Positions 48,438-58,800 of a stretch of 64,000 bases of DNA are shown here, piece by piece (the first letter of the stretch is position 1; each line of letters starts with the position of its first letter). Source of the stretch: Lutimaribacter salitolerans (GTDB taxonomy: Bacteria > Pseudomonadota > Alphaproteobacteria > Rhodobacterales > Rhodobacteraceae); NCBI RefSeq assembly GCF_042677865.1, contig NZ_JBHUDD010000057.1, positions 1 through 64,000 on the forward strand, given 5' to 3'. The notes under the pieces were generated by a model. That model was not told where the DNA came from. It made no database searches and saw only the letters and a program-made list of their open reading frames with translations. The position numbers and the translations under genes were made by a program.

Positions 48438-50312
48438 ATGGCCCAGAAGACCGACAACCCCGCCGATCCGTTCAAAAAGGCCCTCGCCGAGGCCACCAAG
48501 GTCATGGCCGATGATGCCGAACTGAACGTCAGCTACTCGGTCGATCCCGCGGGGCTGGCGGGCGATCAGATGCGCCTGCCGCAGGTCAGCCGTCGGATGA
48601 CCCGCGACGAGGTGCTGCTGGCGCGCGGCACGGCGGATGCGCTGGCCATGCACCGCCGCTATCATGATGACGGTCTGCATGCGAAATACCGTCCCCAGGG
48701 CGACATGGCCCGCGACATCTACGAGGCGATGGAAACCGCCCGCTGCGAGGCGATGGGCGCGCGCGACATGCCCGGCACCGCGGGCAACATCGACGCCAAG
48801 ATCGGGCACGAGGCCGCGCGGCTGGGCTATGACCAGATCACGCAGGCCGCCGACGCACCGCTGGCCACCGCCGCCGGTTATCTGGTGCGCCACATGGCCA
48901 CCGGCCGCGACCTGCCTGACGGGGCGCGCAACGTGATGGACCTGTGGCGTGGCCATATCGAGGGTCAGGCCGGGGCCACGCTGGGCAATCTGGACGCAAT
49001 CCTGTCGGACCAGACCGAATTCGCCCGTCTGGCGCGCAAGGTGATCGAGGATCTGGGCTATGGCGATCAGCTGGGCGATGACCCCGATCAGCCCGATGAC
49101 GATCAGGACGACGCGCAGGACAGCGCCGAGGAAGAGGACCAGCCCGACAGCACCGGCGAGGACGACAACGAGGACGAGGATGCAGATGCCTCGCCCGAGC
49201 AGTCGCAGGACGAGCAGCAGGATGCCAGCCAGGCGCAGGTCAGCATGGACGAGCTGGCCGACGAGGAAATGAGCGAGGAGACCGAGCTGCCCGAGGGCGA
49301 GGCCCCGCTGGAACCGCCCGGTCCTGCGCCGGTCTCGGATGCCGATCCCAACTATGCCGTCTATGCCGCCGCGTATGACGAGGAAATCCCGGCAGAGGAA
49401 CTGGCCGAACCGGCCGAGCTGGAACGGCTGCGGGCCTATCTGGACCAGCAGCTTGATCCGCTGAAAGGGGCCGTGGGCCGTCTGGCCAACAAGTTGCAGC
49501 GCCGCCTTCAGGCGCAGCAGAACCGCAGCTGGCTGTTCGACATGGAAGAGGGCATTCTGGATGCCGGTCGTCTGGCGCGCGTTGTCGCCAACCCCACCAC
49601 GCCGCTGTCGTTCAAGGTGGAAAAGGATACCGAGTTCCGCGACACGGTGGTGACGCTGCTGCTGGACAACTCGGGCAGCATGCGGGGCCGCCCGATCAGC
49701 ATCGCCGCGATCTGCGCCGATGTTCTGGCGCGCACGCTGGAACGCTGCGACGTCAAGGTCGAGATCCTGGGCTTTACCACCCGCGCGTGGAAGGGCGGGC
49801 AGGCGCGCGAGAAATGGCTGGCCGAGGGCCGCCCGCAGCAGCCCGGCCGCCTGAACGATCTGCGCCACATCATCTACAAATCTGCCGATGCGCCCTGGCG
49901 GCGGGTGCGGCCCAACCTTGGGCTGATGATGAAAGAGGGGCTGCTGAAGGAAAACATCGACGGCGAGGCGCTGGAATGGGCGCACCGCCGCATGGCCAAG
50001 CGTCCAGAAGCGCGCAAGATCCTGATGGTGATCTCGGACGGCGCGCCGGTCGATGACAGCACCCTGTCGGTGAACCCGGCCAATTACCTGGAAAAGCACC
50101 TGCGCGACGTGATCGAGATGGTCGAGCGGCGCAAGATGGTCGAGTTGATCGCCATCGGCATCGGCCATGACGTGACGCGCTATTATCAGCATGCGGTCAC
50201 GATCACCGATGTGGACCAGTTGGCGGGCGCGATGACCGAGCAGCTGGCCGCGCTGTTTGACAAGGATCCGCGCGCAAGGGCGCGGTTCCTGGGGATGAGG
50301 CGCGCAAGCTGA
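48438..50312 (+). CDS. cobT: cobaltochelatase subunit CobT
   Basis: A 624-aa partner of CobS. Residues 1-200 are the N-terminal helical region (MRLPQVSRRMTRDEVLLARGTADALAMHRRYHD); about 210-300 form a highly acidic stretch (DDDQDDAQDSAEEEDQ); the C-terminal von Willebrand A domain (about 395-610) holds the MIDAS motif DNSGSMRGRP and IAIGIGHDVTRYYQ. This three-part layout is the standard one. It uses the same transcript as cobS. Confidence 0.94.
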   Translation: MAQKTDNPADPFKKALAEATKVMADDAELNVSYSVDPAGLAGDQMRLPQVSRRMTRDEVLLARGTADALAMHRRYHDDGLHAKYRPQGDMARDIYEAMETARCEAMGARDMPGTAGNIDAKIGHEAARLGYDQITQAADAPLATAAGYLVRHMATGRDLPDGARNVMDLWRGHIEGQAGATLGNLDAILSDQTEFARLARKVIEDLGYGDQLGDDPDQPDDDQDDAQDSAEEEDQPDSTGEDDNEDEDADASPEQSQDEQQDASQAQVSMDELADEEMSEETELPEGEAPLEPPGPAPVSDADPNYAVYAAAYDEEIPAEELAEPAELERLRAYLDQQLDPLKGAVGRLANKLQRRLQAQQNRSWLFDMEEGILDAGRLARVVANPTTPLSFKVEKDTEFRDTVVTLLLDNSGSMRGRPISIAAICADVLARTLERCDVKVEILGFTTRAWKGGQAREKWLAEGRPQQPGRLNDLRHIIYKSADAPWRRVRPNLGLMMKEGLLKENIDGEALEWAHRRMAKRPEARKILMVISDGAPVDDSTLSVNPANYLEKHLRDVIEMVERRKMVELIAIGIGHDVTRYYQHAVTITDVDQLAGAMTEQLAALFDKDPRARARFLGMRRAS

Positions 50313-50389
50313 GCCCGAGGCGCCGTTTCCAAGACTGCACCGCGGCCAGACCCGGCCCGGTGACGCATGACTGACATCCGCGAGGCCCC

Positions 50390-52189
50390 ATGTTCCAGAG
50401 TTTCGACACCACCGCCAGCCCCGAGCATGGCCCCGCCCGACTGGCGCAGTTGCGCGACCGGATGCGGGCCGAGGGGCTGGCAGGGTTCCTTGTTCCGCGC
50501 GCCGATGCCCATCAGGGCGAATACGTCGCCCCCCATGATGCGCGGCTGGAATGGCTGACCGGGTTCACCGGATCGGCGGGCTTTTGCATCGCGTTGATGG
50601 ATGTGGCCGGTGTGTTCGTCGATGGGCGCTATCGCACGCAGGTCAAGCATCAGGTCGATCTGGATGCCTTTACCCCTGTCGACTGGCCCGAGACGCAGCC
50701 CGCGCCTTGGCTGCGCCAGAAAATAGACGTCGGGCGTATCGGGTTTGACCCCTGGTTGCACACCCCGTCCGAGATCGCGCGGATCGAAAAGGGGCTGGCG
50801 GGCAGCGACATCATCCTGACCCCCTGCGCCAACCTGGTCGATCAGATCTGGCCGGATCAGCCTGCGCCGCCCGCCGGGGCCATCACCCCCTACCCCGAAC
50901 GGCTGGCAGGCGAGGCGCATGGCGACAAGATCACCCGCCTTGCCGCGCAGTTGCGCAACCAGTGGCAGCAGGCGGCGGTGATCACGCTGCCGGATTCGAT
51001 TGCATGGCTGCTCAACATCCGGGGCAGTGACATCCCGCGCAACCCGATCCCGCATGCCTTTGCGATCCTGCACGACAGCGGGCAATGCACGCTGTTCGCC
51101 GACGCCGCCAAGCTGGGCGACGATCTGCGCGCCCATCTGGGCGAGGTGGTGACGATCCGGCCCGTGGCGGCCTTTGCCCCCGCGCTGCGGTCCCTCACCG
51201 GGCCGGTGCGGGTCGATCCCGACAGCGCCCCGGTCTGGATCGTGCAGCAACTCGACGAGGCGGGCGTGACCCATGTGACAGGGCAAGACCCCTGCATCCT
51301 GCCCAAGGCCACCAAGACCCGCGCCGAAATCGCCGCCACCCGCGAGGCGCATCTGCGCGACGCCGCGGCGATGTGCGAATTCCTGTGCTGGTTCGACGCG
51401 CAATCCCCGGGCCAGATCACCGAGATCGACGTGGCCACCGCGCTGGAAGGGTTCCGCCGCTCCAGCAACGCCCTGCTGGACATCAGTTTCGAGACCATCG
51501 CCGGCACCGGCCCGCATGGCGCGATCATGCATTACCGGGTGACGCATGACACCAATGCCACGCTTGAGGATGGCCACATGATCGTGGTGGATTCGGGCGG
51601 GCAGTATCTGGATGGCACCACCGATATCACCCGCACCCTTGCGATGGGCGATGTGGGCGACGAGGAAAAGGCCTGTTTCACCCGCGTGCTGCGCGGCATG
51701 ATCGCCATATCACGCCTGCGCTTTCCGCGCGGGTTGGCCGGGCGCGATCTCGACGCTGTCGCGCGCTATCCGCTTTGGGTAGCGGGGCAGGATTTCAACC
51801 ACGGCACCGGGCATGGCGTCGGTGTCTATATGTGCGTGCACGAAGGGCCACAGCGGCTGAGCCGGGTGTCCGAGGTGCCGCTGCAACCCGGCATGATCCT
51901 GTCGAACGAGCCGGGATATTACCGTGAGGGCGCGTTCGGAATACGGCTGGAAAACCTGATCGTGGTGCAGGAGGCGCCGGACCTGCCCGGCGGTGACCCG
52001 CGCCCGATGCATGATTTCGAAACGCTGACCTATGTGCCGATCGACCGCCGCCTTGTGCTGCCCGGTCTTTTGAGCGATGAAGAACGCGACTGGTTGAACG
52101 ACTATCACGCCGCGTGCCGGGACAAGATCGCATCTCGTTTGTCGGCAAAGGCGCAGGTATGGCTGGAAACGGCCACCGCGCCGCTGTGA
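50390..52189 (+). CDS. aminopeptidase P family protein (Xaa-Pro aminopeptidase)
   Basis: A 599-aa three-domain aminopeptidase that removes N-terminal residues before proline. Two creatinase-type N-terminal domains (about 1-320) precede the pita-bread catalytic domain. Metal ligands are visible as D in VVDSGGQYLDGTTDITRTL (two Asp), H in FNHGTGHGVGVYM, E in LSNEPGYYREGAFG and E in RLENLIVV. Length fits the eukaryotic/bacterial long APP form. An alternate ATG at 50367 is out of frame and not used. No signal peptide. Confidence 0.93.
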   Translation: MFQSFDTTASPEHGPARLAQLRDRMRAEGLAGFLVPRADAHQGEYVAPHDARLEWLTGFTGSAGFCIALMDVAGVFVDGRYRTQVKHQVDLDAFTPVDWPETQPAPWLRQKIDVGRIGFDPWLHTPSEIARIEKGLAGSDIILTPCANLVDQIWPDQPAPPAGAITPYPERLAGEAHGDKITRLAAQLRNQWQQAAVITLPDSIAWLLNIRGSDIPRNPIPHAFAILHDSGQCTLFADAAKLGDDLRAHLGEVVTIRPVAAFAPALRSLTGPVRVDPDSAPVWIVQQLDEAGVTHVTGQDPCILPKATKTRAEIAATREAHLRDAAAMCEFLCWFDAQSPGQITEIDVATALEGFRRSSNALLDISFETIAGTGPHGAIMHYRVTHDTNATLEDGHMIVVDSGGQYLDGTTDITRTLAMGDVGDEEKACFTRVLRGMIAISRLRFPRGLAGRDLDAVARYPLWVAGQDFNHGTGHGVGVYMCVHEGPQRLSRVSEVPLQPGMILSNEPGYYREGAFGIRLENLIVVQEAPDLPGGDPRPMHDFETLTYVPIDRRLVLPGLLSDEERDWLNDYHAACRDKIASRLSAKAQVWLETATAPL

Positions 52190-52260
52190 CGGATGACACG
52201 AAACCGTCATGCAACGCGGTCACAAAGCAAAAAAACAATACTGAAAAGGGGGACTGCCAG

Positions 52261-52605
52261 ATGGCAAGCGATATCACGATCACACGGGCCGAGGGCACAT
52301 GGGTGGTGCGCGCAGGCGGCGCGGTTCTGGGCGAAAGCGCCGATGCGCTGGAACTGACCGAGGGCGACATGCCGCCGGTCATCTACTTCCCGCGCGACGA
52401 TATCGCGATGGCCTTTCTGGATGCGACCGATCACAGCACCCGTTGTCCGCACAAGGGCGATGCCAGCTATTTCTCGATCGTCACCAAAAGCCGCACGCTG
52501 GAAAACGCCGCTTGGAGCTATGAAAACCCCAAGGATGACGTCGCCCGGATCAAGGATCACCTGGCCTTCTACACCAGCGACGCCGTGGCCGTGGAGCAGT
52601 TGTAG
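52261..52605 (+). CDS. DUF427 domain protein
   Basis: A 114-aa small beta-tent-type protein. Family motifs: VRAGGAVLGESADALELTEGDMPPVIYFPRDDI, TRCPHKGDASYFSI and NAAWSYENPKDDVARIKDHLAFY. The CPHKG segment with Cys and His is a strongly conserved site in DUF427. The function is unknown; some members are near redox or nucleotide genes. AAGGGGG lies 10 nt before the ATG. It follows aminopeptidase P and converges with the ClC gene. Confidence 0.85.
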   Translation: MASDITITRAEGTWVVRAGGAVLGESADALELTEGDMPPVIYFPRDDIAMAFLDATDHSTRCPHKGDASYFSIVTKSRTLENAAWSYENPKDDVARIKDHLAFYTSDAVAVEQL

Positions 52606-52631
52606 GCGGCCCGGGCGCGCGTGGTCTCGTT

Positions 52632-54302
52632 CTAGGAATGCTCTTCCGCCGCCGTGGCCGACAAGGCCCGGTTGAAGGTCTTGAGAGCATCGACATGAAA
52701 CAGCGCGCCCAACAGCTTTTCACCGTCGCCCTCGGGCGTGGTGACAGGCAGGAATGGCACGCCTGCGCGGTCGAACAGCGGCATCGCCTCTTCCAGGGTC
52801 GCGTTGAAATCGACTGAAATCCCGTCCTCGATCATCTCGAGGCAGGTCTCCTCATTGGCCGTCCCCGGATCGCCAGGCTTGCGCATCAGGATCCCCGCGC
52901 GGAACATCGCCAGCAGATAGGCCTGCGGACCGGCGGCCAGATGCACGCCCCGCCGCTCCAGCTGTGTCAGAAAAAACGAACGGTCCACCAGACGCGAGGC
53001 GATGGCGGTCGAGACCGACACCGATACCATCACCGCCAGCCCGGTCTGCCAGTCGCCGGTCAGTTCGAACACGATTAGCGTGGTCGAGATCGGCGCGCCC
53101 AGCACGGCCGCGGCAACAGCGCCCATGCCCGCCAGCGCATACAGTGACAGGCTGCCCGAGACATCGGGAAACAGCCCCGTCGCGAACAGCCCAAAGGCCA
53201 GCCCGGTCAGCGCCCCCATCATCAGCGAGGGCGAGAACACCCCCCCGCCCATACGCCCGCCGATGGTGATGGCGACCGCCAGGCATTTCAACACGGCGAA
53301 CACAACCGCCTCGTGCCACATCAACTGCCCGGTCAGTGCCAGCGACGTGGTTTCATACCCGACCCCTATGATATGCGGAAAGCCGATGGCGATCACGCCC
53401 AGCAGCGCCCCCGCCAGCGTGGGCCGCAACCAGCACGGCAGACCGGTGCGCGCCTGCATCGCGTTGCCCAGATCCTCGGCCAGAAAGATCGCGCGCATGA
53501 ACAGCACCGCCACCGCGCCGCAGACCAGCCCCAGCAGCAGAAAGGCGGGCAGTTCCTGATAGAATTGCAGGTCCGTCGCCTGCGGCAGGGTGAACTCGGT
53601 CACACCGCCGAATTCCAGCCGGTTGATCACCGTGCCAGCCGCCGACGCGATGACGATGGGGGCAAAGGCATGCACCGCGAAATGGCGCAACACCACCTCA
53701 AGCGCGAACAGCGCCCCGGCGATGGGCGCGTTGAAACTGGCCGACACGGCGGCGGCCACGGCACAGCCCAACAGGTCGCGCCCGGTGATGCCATCCGCCG
53801 CGATCCGGTTGCTGACCCAGGTCGAGATCACCCCGGCGATATGCACCACCGGCCCTTCGCGCCCGGACGACCCCCCCGATCCCAGCGTGATCATCGACGC
53901 CAGCGCCGAGGCGATACCGGCCTTTTTCTCGACCCGCCCGTTGTTCATCGCCGCGCCTTCGATCACGTCGGCCACCGACCGTACGCGCCCGTCGGGTGTG
54001 AACCAGTGAAGGATCAACCCCACAACGGTACCGCCCGCCACCGGGATCAGCAGCACCCAGTACCAGGGCAGCGTTTCGGCATAGCTGTGCAGGCGAGCCG
54101 CGTCGTCGATGCCATACAGCAGCGTTTGCAGCGCCTCGATTCCCTTGCGGAAAAACAGCGCGGCGAATCCGGCGGCAATGCCGATGGCCAGCGCGATCAG
54201 CCAGAACTGGAACTTTGACGACCCCTGCGTGCGCAGCAATCGCCAGGCGTCGCGAAATCCGCCGATCATGCCGCGCCATTGCTCTATCAGAAACTGCCGC
54301 AC
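52632..54302 (-). CDS. ClC-family chloride channel/antiporter with C-terminal CBS region
   Basis: A 556-aa protein. Chloride-site motifs are GSGGSSGREGPVVHIAG (GxxGxEGP-like) and GGRMGGGVFSPSLMMGAL (GGGxFxP); the pore helices AAAVSASFNAPIAGALFALEV are typical. The C-terminal cytoplasmic part (MIEDGISVDFNATLEEAMPLFDRAGVPFLPVT) is a CBS domain that may bind nucleotides. Start: GTG at 54302 with AGGGCAGG upstream is preferred; an ATG at 54269 is an alternative. Likely proton-coupled chloride exchange. Confidence 0.88.
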   Translation of the reverse strand: MRQFLIEQWRGMIGGFRDAWRLLRTQGSSKFQFWLIALAIGIAAGFAALFFRKGIEALQTLLYGIDDAARLHSYAETLPWYWVLLIPVAGGTVVGLILHWFTPDGRVRSVADVIEGAAMNNGRVEKKAGIASALASMITLGSGGSSGREGPVVHIAGVISTWVSNRIAADGITGRDLLGCAVAAAVSASFNAPIAGALFALEVVLRHFAVHAFAPIVIASAAGTVINRLEFGGVTEFTLPQATDLQFYQELPAFLLLGLVCGAVAVLFMRAIFLAEDLGNAMQARTGLPCWLRPTLAGALLGVIAIGFPHIIGVGYETTSLALTGQLMWHEAVVFAVLKCLAVAITIGGRMGGGVFSPSLMMGALTGLAFGLFATGLFPDVSGSLSLYALAGMGAVAAAVLGAPISTTLIVFELTGDWQTGLAVMVSVSVSTAIASRLVDRSFFLTQLERRGVHLAAGPQAYLLAMFRAGILMRKPGDPGTANEETCLEMIEDGISVDFNATLEEAMPLFDRAGVPFLPVTTPEGDGEKLLGALFHVDALKTFNRALSATAAEEHS

Positions 54303-54372
54303 GACCTGCCCTTTTCCCCCGCTGTCGCCTGCCCTATTGTGGCGCGAAATCACCTGACGACGGAGAACCACG

Positions 54373-55749
54373 ATGACGATCCCGGCCGCGCTGGATGCGC
54401 TTGACCAAGTGTTAGGCCAACGGCTGAGCCGGTCCAAGCCCGATCTGGACCAACATGCCGCATCCGAGACGTGGTTTGCCGCCGCGCCCCCCGATGCCGT
54501 GGCCTATCCACAAGACACCGACGAGGTCTCGGCGCTGATGGCGATCTGCGCGCAGCACGATTGCCCGGTGATCGGCTGGGGGGCCGGCACCTCGCTTGAA
54601 GGGCAGGCGCAGGCGTTCTCGGGCGGTGTGGTGGTGGATTTCCGGCACATGGACAAGGTGCTGGAAATCAACGCCGAGGATATGGATGTGCGCGTGCAGC
54701 CCGGCATCACCCGCGAGGCGCTGAACACCGAATTGCGCGCGACGGGTTTGTTCTTTCCGGTCGATCCGGGCGCCAATGCCAGCCTGGGCGGCATGGCGAT
54801 GACCCGCGCCAGCGGCACCACGGCGGTCAGATATGGCACCATGCGCGACAACGTGCTGGGAATGGAGGTGGTGCTGGCCGACGGGCGGGTGATCCGCACC
54901 GGCACGCGGGCGCGCAAATCATCTGCAGGCTACGATCTGACCGGGCTGATGGTCGGGTCCGAGGGCACGCTTGGGCTGGTCACCGAACTGACCCTGCGCC
55001 TGCAAGGCCAGCCTGAGGCGATCACCGCCGCCGTCTGCGCCTTTCCCGACATGGGGGCTGCCGTGGGCGCGGTGATCGAGGTGATCCAGACCGGCCTGCC
55101 GATGGCGCGGATCGAATTCGTCGATGCCGCCATGGCGCGCATCTTCAACGCGGCCAGCGGCGCGGACATGCCCGAAACCCCGCATCTGATGGTGGAATTT
55201 CACGGCTCGGCGGGCGGCGTGCAGGAACAGGCCAAAGCCTTTGGCGACATCGTGCGCGACCATGGGGCCACCGGGTTCGACTGGGCCACCCGCCCCGAGG
55301 ACCGCAACAGGCTGTGGGAGATGCGCCACCGCGCGCATTGGTCCACGCTGGCCAGCGCGCCGGGCAAGCGCGCGCTGGTGACGGACATCTGCGTGCCGAT
55401 CTCGGCGCTGGCGCAGGCGGTCGAGGAGACCGCCGCCGACATCGCCGCCAGCCCCGTCACCGGGCCGATTCTGGGCCATGTGGGCGATGGCAATTTCCAC
55501 GCCATCCTGCTGTTCGACCCCGCCGACGCGGAGGAACTGGCCACGGTCAAGGACCTGTCGCACCGCATGGCGACCCGCGCGCTGGCGATGGGCGGCACCT
55601 GCACCGGCGAGCATGGCATCGGCGTGGGCAAGCTGGGTTACATGCAGGCCGAACATGGCGAGGCGTGGGCGGTCATGGGCGCGCTGAAAGCGGCGCTGGA
55701 CCCCGGCAATATCCTCAACCCCGGCAAGCTGGTGCCGCAGGGGGGCTAG
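54373..55749 (+). CDS. FAD-binding oxidase (D-lactate dehydrogenase/GlcD family)
   Basis: A 458-aa flavoprotein of the PCMH-FAD/oxidase C family. The FAD loop is VIGWGAGTSLEGQAQAFSGGVVVDFRHMDKVLEI; LGGMAMTRASGTTAVRYGTMRDNVLGMEVVLADG is the conserved second FAD segment; the C-terminal metal/active-site region has GHVGDGNFHAILLF and GGTCTGEHGIGVGKLGYM. Closest in pattern to LDHD-type D-lactate dehydrogenases, oxidising a 2-hydroxyacid to a 2-oxoacid. It diverges from ClC and precedes valS by 68 bp. Confidence 0.88.
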   Translation: MTIPAALDALDQVLGQRLSRSKPDLDQHAASETWFAAAPPDAVAYPQDTDEVSALMAICAQHDCPVIGWGAGTSLEGQAQAFSGGVVVDFRHMDKVLEINAEDMDVRVQPGITREALNTELRATGLFFPVDPGANASLGGMAMTRASGTTAVRYGTMRDNVLGMEVVLADGRVIRTGTRARKSSAGYDLTGLMVGSEGTLGLVTELTLRLQGQPEAITAAVCAFPDMGAAVGAVIEVIQTGLPMARIEFVDAAMARIFNAASGADMPETPHLMVEFHGSAGGVQEQAKAFGDIVRDHGATGFDWATRPEDRNRLWEMRHRAHWSTLASAPGKRALVTDICVPISALAQAVEETAADIAASPVTGPILGHVGDGNFHAILLFDPADAEELATVKDLSHRMATRALAMGGTCTGEHGIGVGKLGYMQAEHGEAWAVMGALKAALDPGNILNPGKLVPQGG

Positions 55750-55817
55750 CCTGCCTTCCCCTTTGACACGCAACAGGCTAGAGACGCTGCAAATTCCGGA
55801 TCACGAGAGGCAAGCCA

Positions 55818-58800
55818 ATGGGCATGGACAAGACCTTTGACGCCGCCGAGGCCGAACCGCGGCTGTATCAGGCATGGATGGAGGCCGGGGCATTCCGCGC
55901 CGGGGCCAATGCGTCGCGCGACGAAAGCTTTACCATCATGATCCCGCCGCCCAACGTGACCGGGGCTTTGCATGTCGGCCATGCCTTCAACAACACGCTT
56001 CAGGATGTGCTGGTGCGCTGGCACCGGATGCGCGGCTTCGACACGCTGTGGCAGCCCGGGCAGGATCACGCGGGCATCGCCACGCAGTTGCAGGTGGAAA
56101 AACTGCTCAAGAGCAGCGGCCAGCCGGGCCGCCGCGAGTTGGGCCGCGAGGCGTTTCTGGGCAAGGTCTGGGACTGGAAGGCGCAGTATGGCGACACCAT
56201 CATCACGCAGTTGCAGCGGCTGGGCTGTTCCTGCGACTGGGAGCGCAACGCCTTTACCATGTCCGGCGCACCCGGCGCGCCCGAGGCCGACAGCGCGGGC
56301 AATTTCCACGACGCCGTGATCAAGGTCTTTGTCGAGATGTACACCAAGGGCCTGATCTATCGCGGCAAGCGGCTGGTCAACTGGGACCCGCATTTCGAGA
56401 CCGCGATTTCCGACCTTGAGGTCGAGAATATCGAGGTCGACGGCCACATGTGGCACTTCAAATACCCGCTGGCGGGCGGGGCCACCTATACCTACGTCGA
56501 AAAGGACGAGGACGGGAACACGCTTTTCGAGGAGGAGCGCGATTACATCAGCATCGCGACCACCCGGCCCGAAACCATGCTGGGCGATGGCGCGGTGGCG
56601 GTGCACCCGTCCGACGAACGCTATGCGCCCATCGTCGGCAAGCTGTGCGAGATTCCGGTGGGGCCAAAGGAACATCGCCGCCTGATCCCGATCATCACCG
56701 ACGACTACCCCGACCCCGATTTCGGCAGCGGCGCGGTCAAGATCACCGGCGCGCATGATTTCAACGACTATGGCGTGGCAAAACGTGGCGGCATCCCGTG
56801 CTATCGCCTGATGGACACGCGCGGGGCGATGCGCGCCGATGGCGCCCGCTATGCCGAGGCCGCCGCCATTGCGCAGGCCGTGGCCAATGGCGAGCGGGAA
56901 CTGACCGAGGCCGAGGCGGACGCGCTGAACCTTGTGCCCGACCACCTGCGCGGGCTGGACAGGTTCGAGGCGCGTGACCGCGTGGTCGAAGAGATCACCG
57001 CCGAAGGGTTGGCCGTGATGACATTGGCGACGGACCCGCGTCTAGGCAAGGCCGCCGAGAAAGCCCCGGTCGAGCCGTCTGAAGGCGGCGAGATGCGCAC
57101 CGAGGATCAGAACCTTGTGCCGCTGGTCGAGGCGAAAAAGATCATGCAGCCCTTTGGCGACCGCTCGGGCGTGGTGATCGAGCCGATGCTGACCGATCAG
57201 TGGTTCGTCGATGCGCAAAAGGTCGTCGGCCCCGCGCTGGACGCCGTGCGCGACGGGCGCACCAAGATCATGCCCGAAAGCGGCGAAAAGACCTATTTCC
57301 ACTGGCTCGAGAATATCGAGCCGTGGTGCATCAGCCGCCAGTTGTGGTGGGGGCACCAGATTCCGGTGTGGTATGGGTTCGACCTGTCCGGCGCAGGATT
57401 CACCGACGACGAAGGCGACGGCGCGCTGGACCTTGTGGAAATGGCCCGGCTGCTTGACATGCAACGGCTGCTGCAGGGCGATGAGCGGCACCACGCGGCA
57501 ACCGATTTCGACACGGTCAAAGCGCAGTTCGGCGATGTGCTGGCAAGCCTGCCGACACCGCTGAACCATGCAAGACTGGTCGAAGTGGCCGACCGTCACG
57601 AGGCCGCGCAGACCTTCGCGGCAAGCCTTGCCGAGTACGAGGCGAACGATCAGGACCCGACCCTGCTGGTCTATCCCGTCTGGCGCGACCCCGACGTTCT
57701 GGACACGTGGTTTTCGTCCGGTCTGTGGCCCATCGGCACGCTGGGCTGGCCCGAGGACACGCCCGAGATGCGCAGGTATTTCCCCACCGATGTGTTGATC
57801 ACCGGGTTCGACATCCTGTTCTTCTGGGTGGCGCGGATGATGATGATGCAACTGGCCGTGGTCGATCAGGTGCCGTTCCACACCGTCTACCTGCACCAGC
57901 TTGTGCGCGACGAAAAGGGACAGAAGATGTCCAAGACCAAGGGGAACGTGATCGACCCCCTTGATATCGTGGACGATTACGGCGCCGATGCGCTGCGGTT
58001 CACCATGGCGCAGATGGCAGCCATCGGCGGCGTGCTGAAGCTGAGCCGCGACCGGATCAAGGGCTATCGCAACTTTGGCACCAAGCTGTGGAACGCCTGC
58101 CGCTTTGCCGAGATGAATGGCGTCTGGGAGGGGCACGCGACGCAAGCCGCCCCGCCCGCCGCCACGGCCACGGTCAACCGCTGGATCATCGGGGAAACCG
58201 GGCGCGTGCGCGAAACCGTGGATCAGGCCCTGAGCGAGTATCGGTTCAATGACGCGGCCAATACGCTTTATGCCTTTGTCTGGGGGCGGGTCTGCGACTG
58301 GTACGTGGAATTCTCGAAACCGCTGCTGGCCGAGGGCGCGGCGGAACGCGACGAGACGCAAAAGGTGATGGCCTGGGTGCTGGATCAGTGCATGATCCTG
58401 CTGCACCCGATCATGCCCTACATGACCGAGGAGCTGTGGGGCCAGACCGGCACGCGCGCCAGGATGCTGGTCCACGCAGACTGGCCGGGCTACGGGGCCG
58501 AGCTGGCCGATGCGCAGGCCGACCGCGAGATGGGCTGGGTGATCGGGCTGATCGAAGAGGTGCGATCAGTGCGCGCGCAGATGCATGTGCCCGCCGGGGC
58601 CTATGTGCCGCTGCTGGTGACAGGTCTTGGCGCCGAGCAACGCGCGGCCTGGGCGCGCAACGAGGTGCTGGCAAGGCGGCTGGCGCGGATCGAGACGCTG
58701 ACCGAAGCCGACAGCTTTCCCAAGGGCACGGCGACGATTGCGATGGAGGGCGGCACGTTCGGGCTGCCATTGGCCGATATCATCGACGTGGCCGAGGAAA

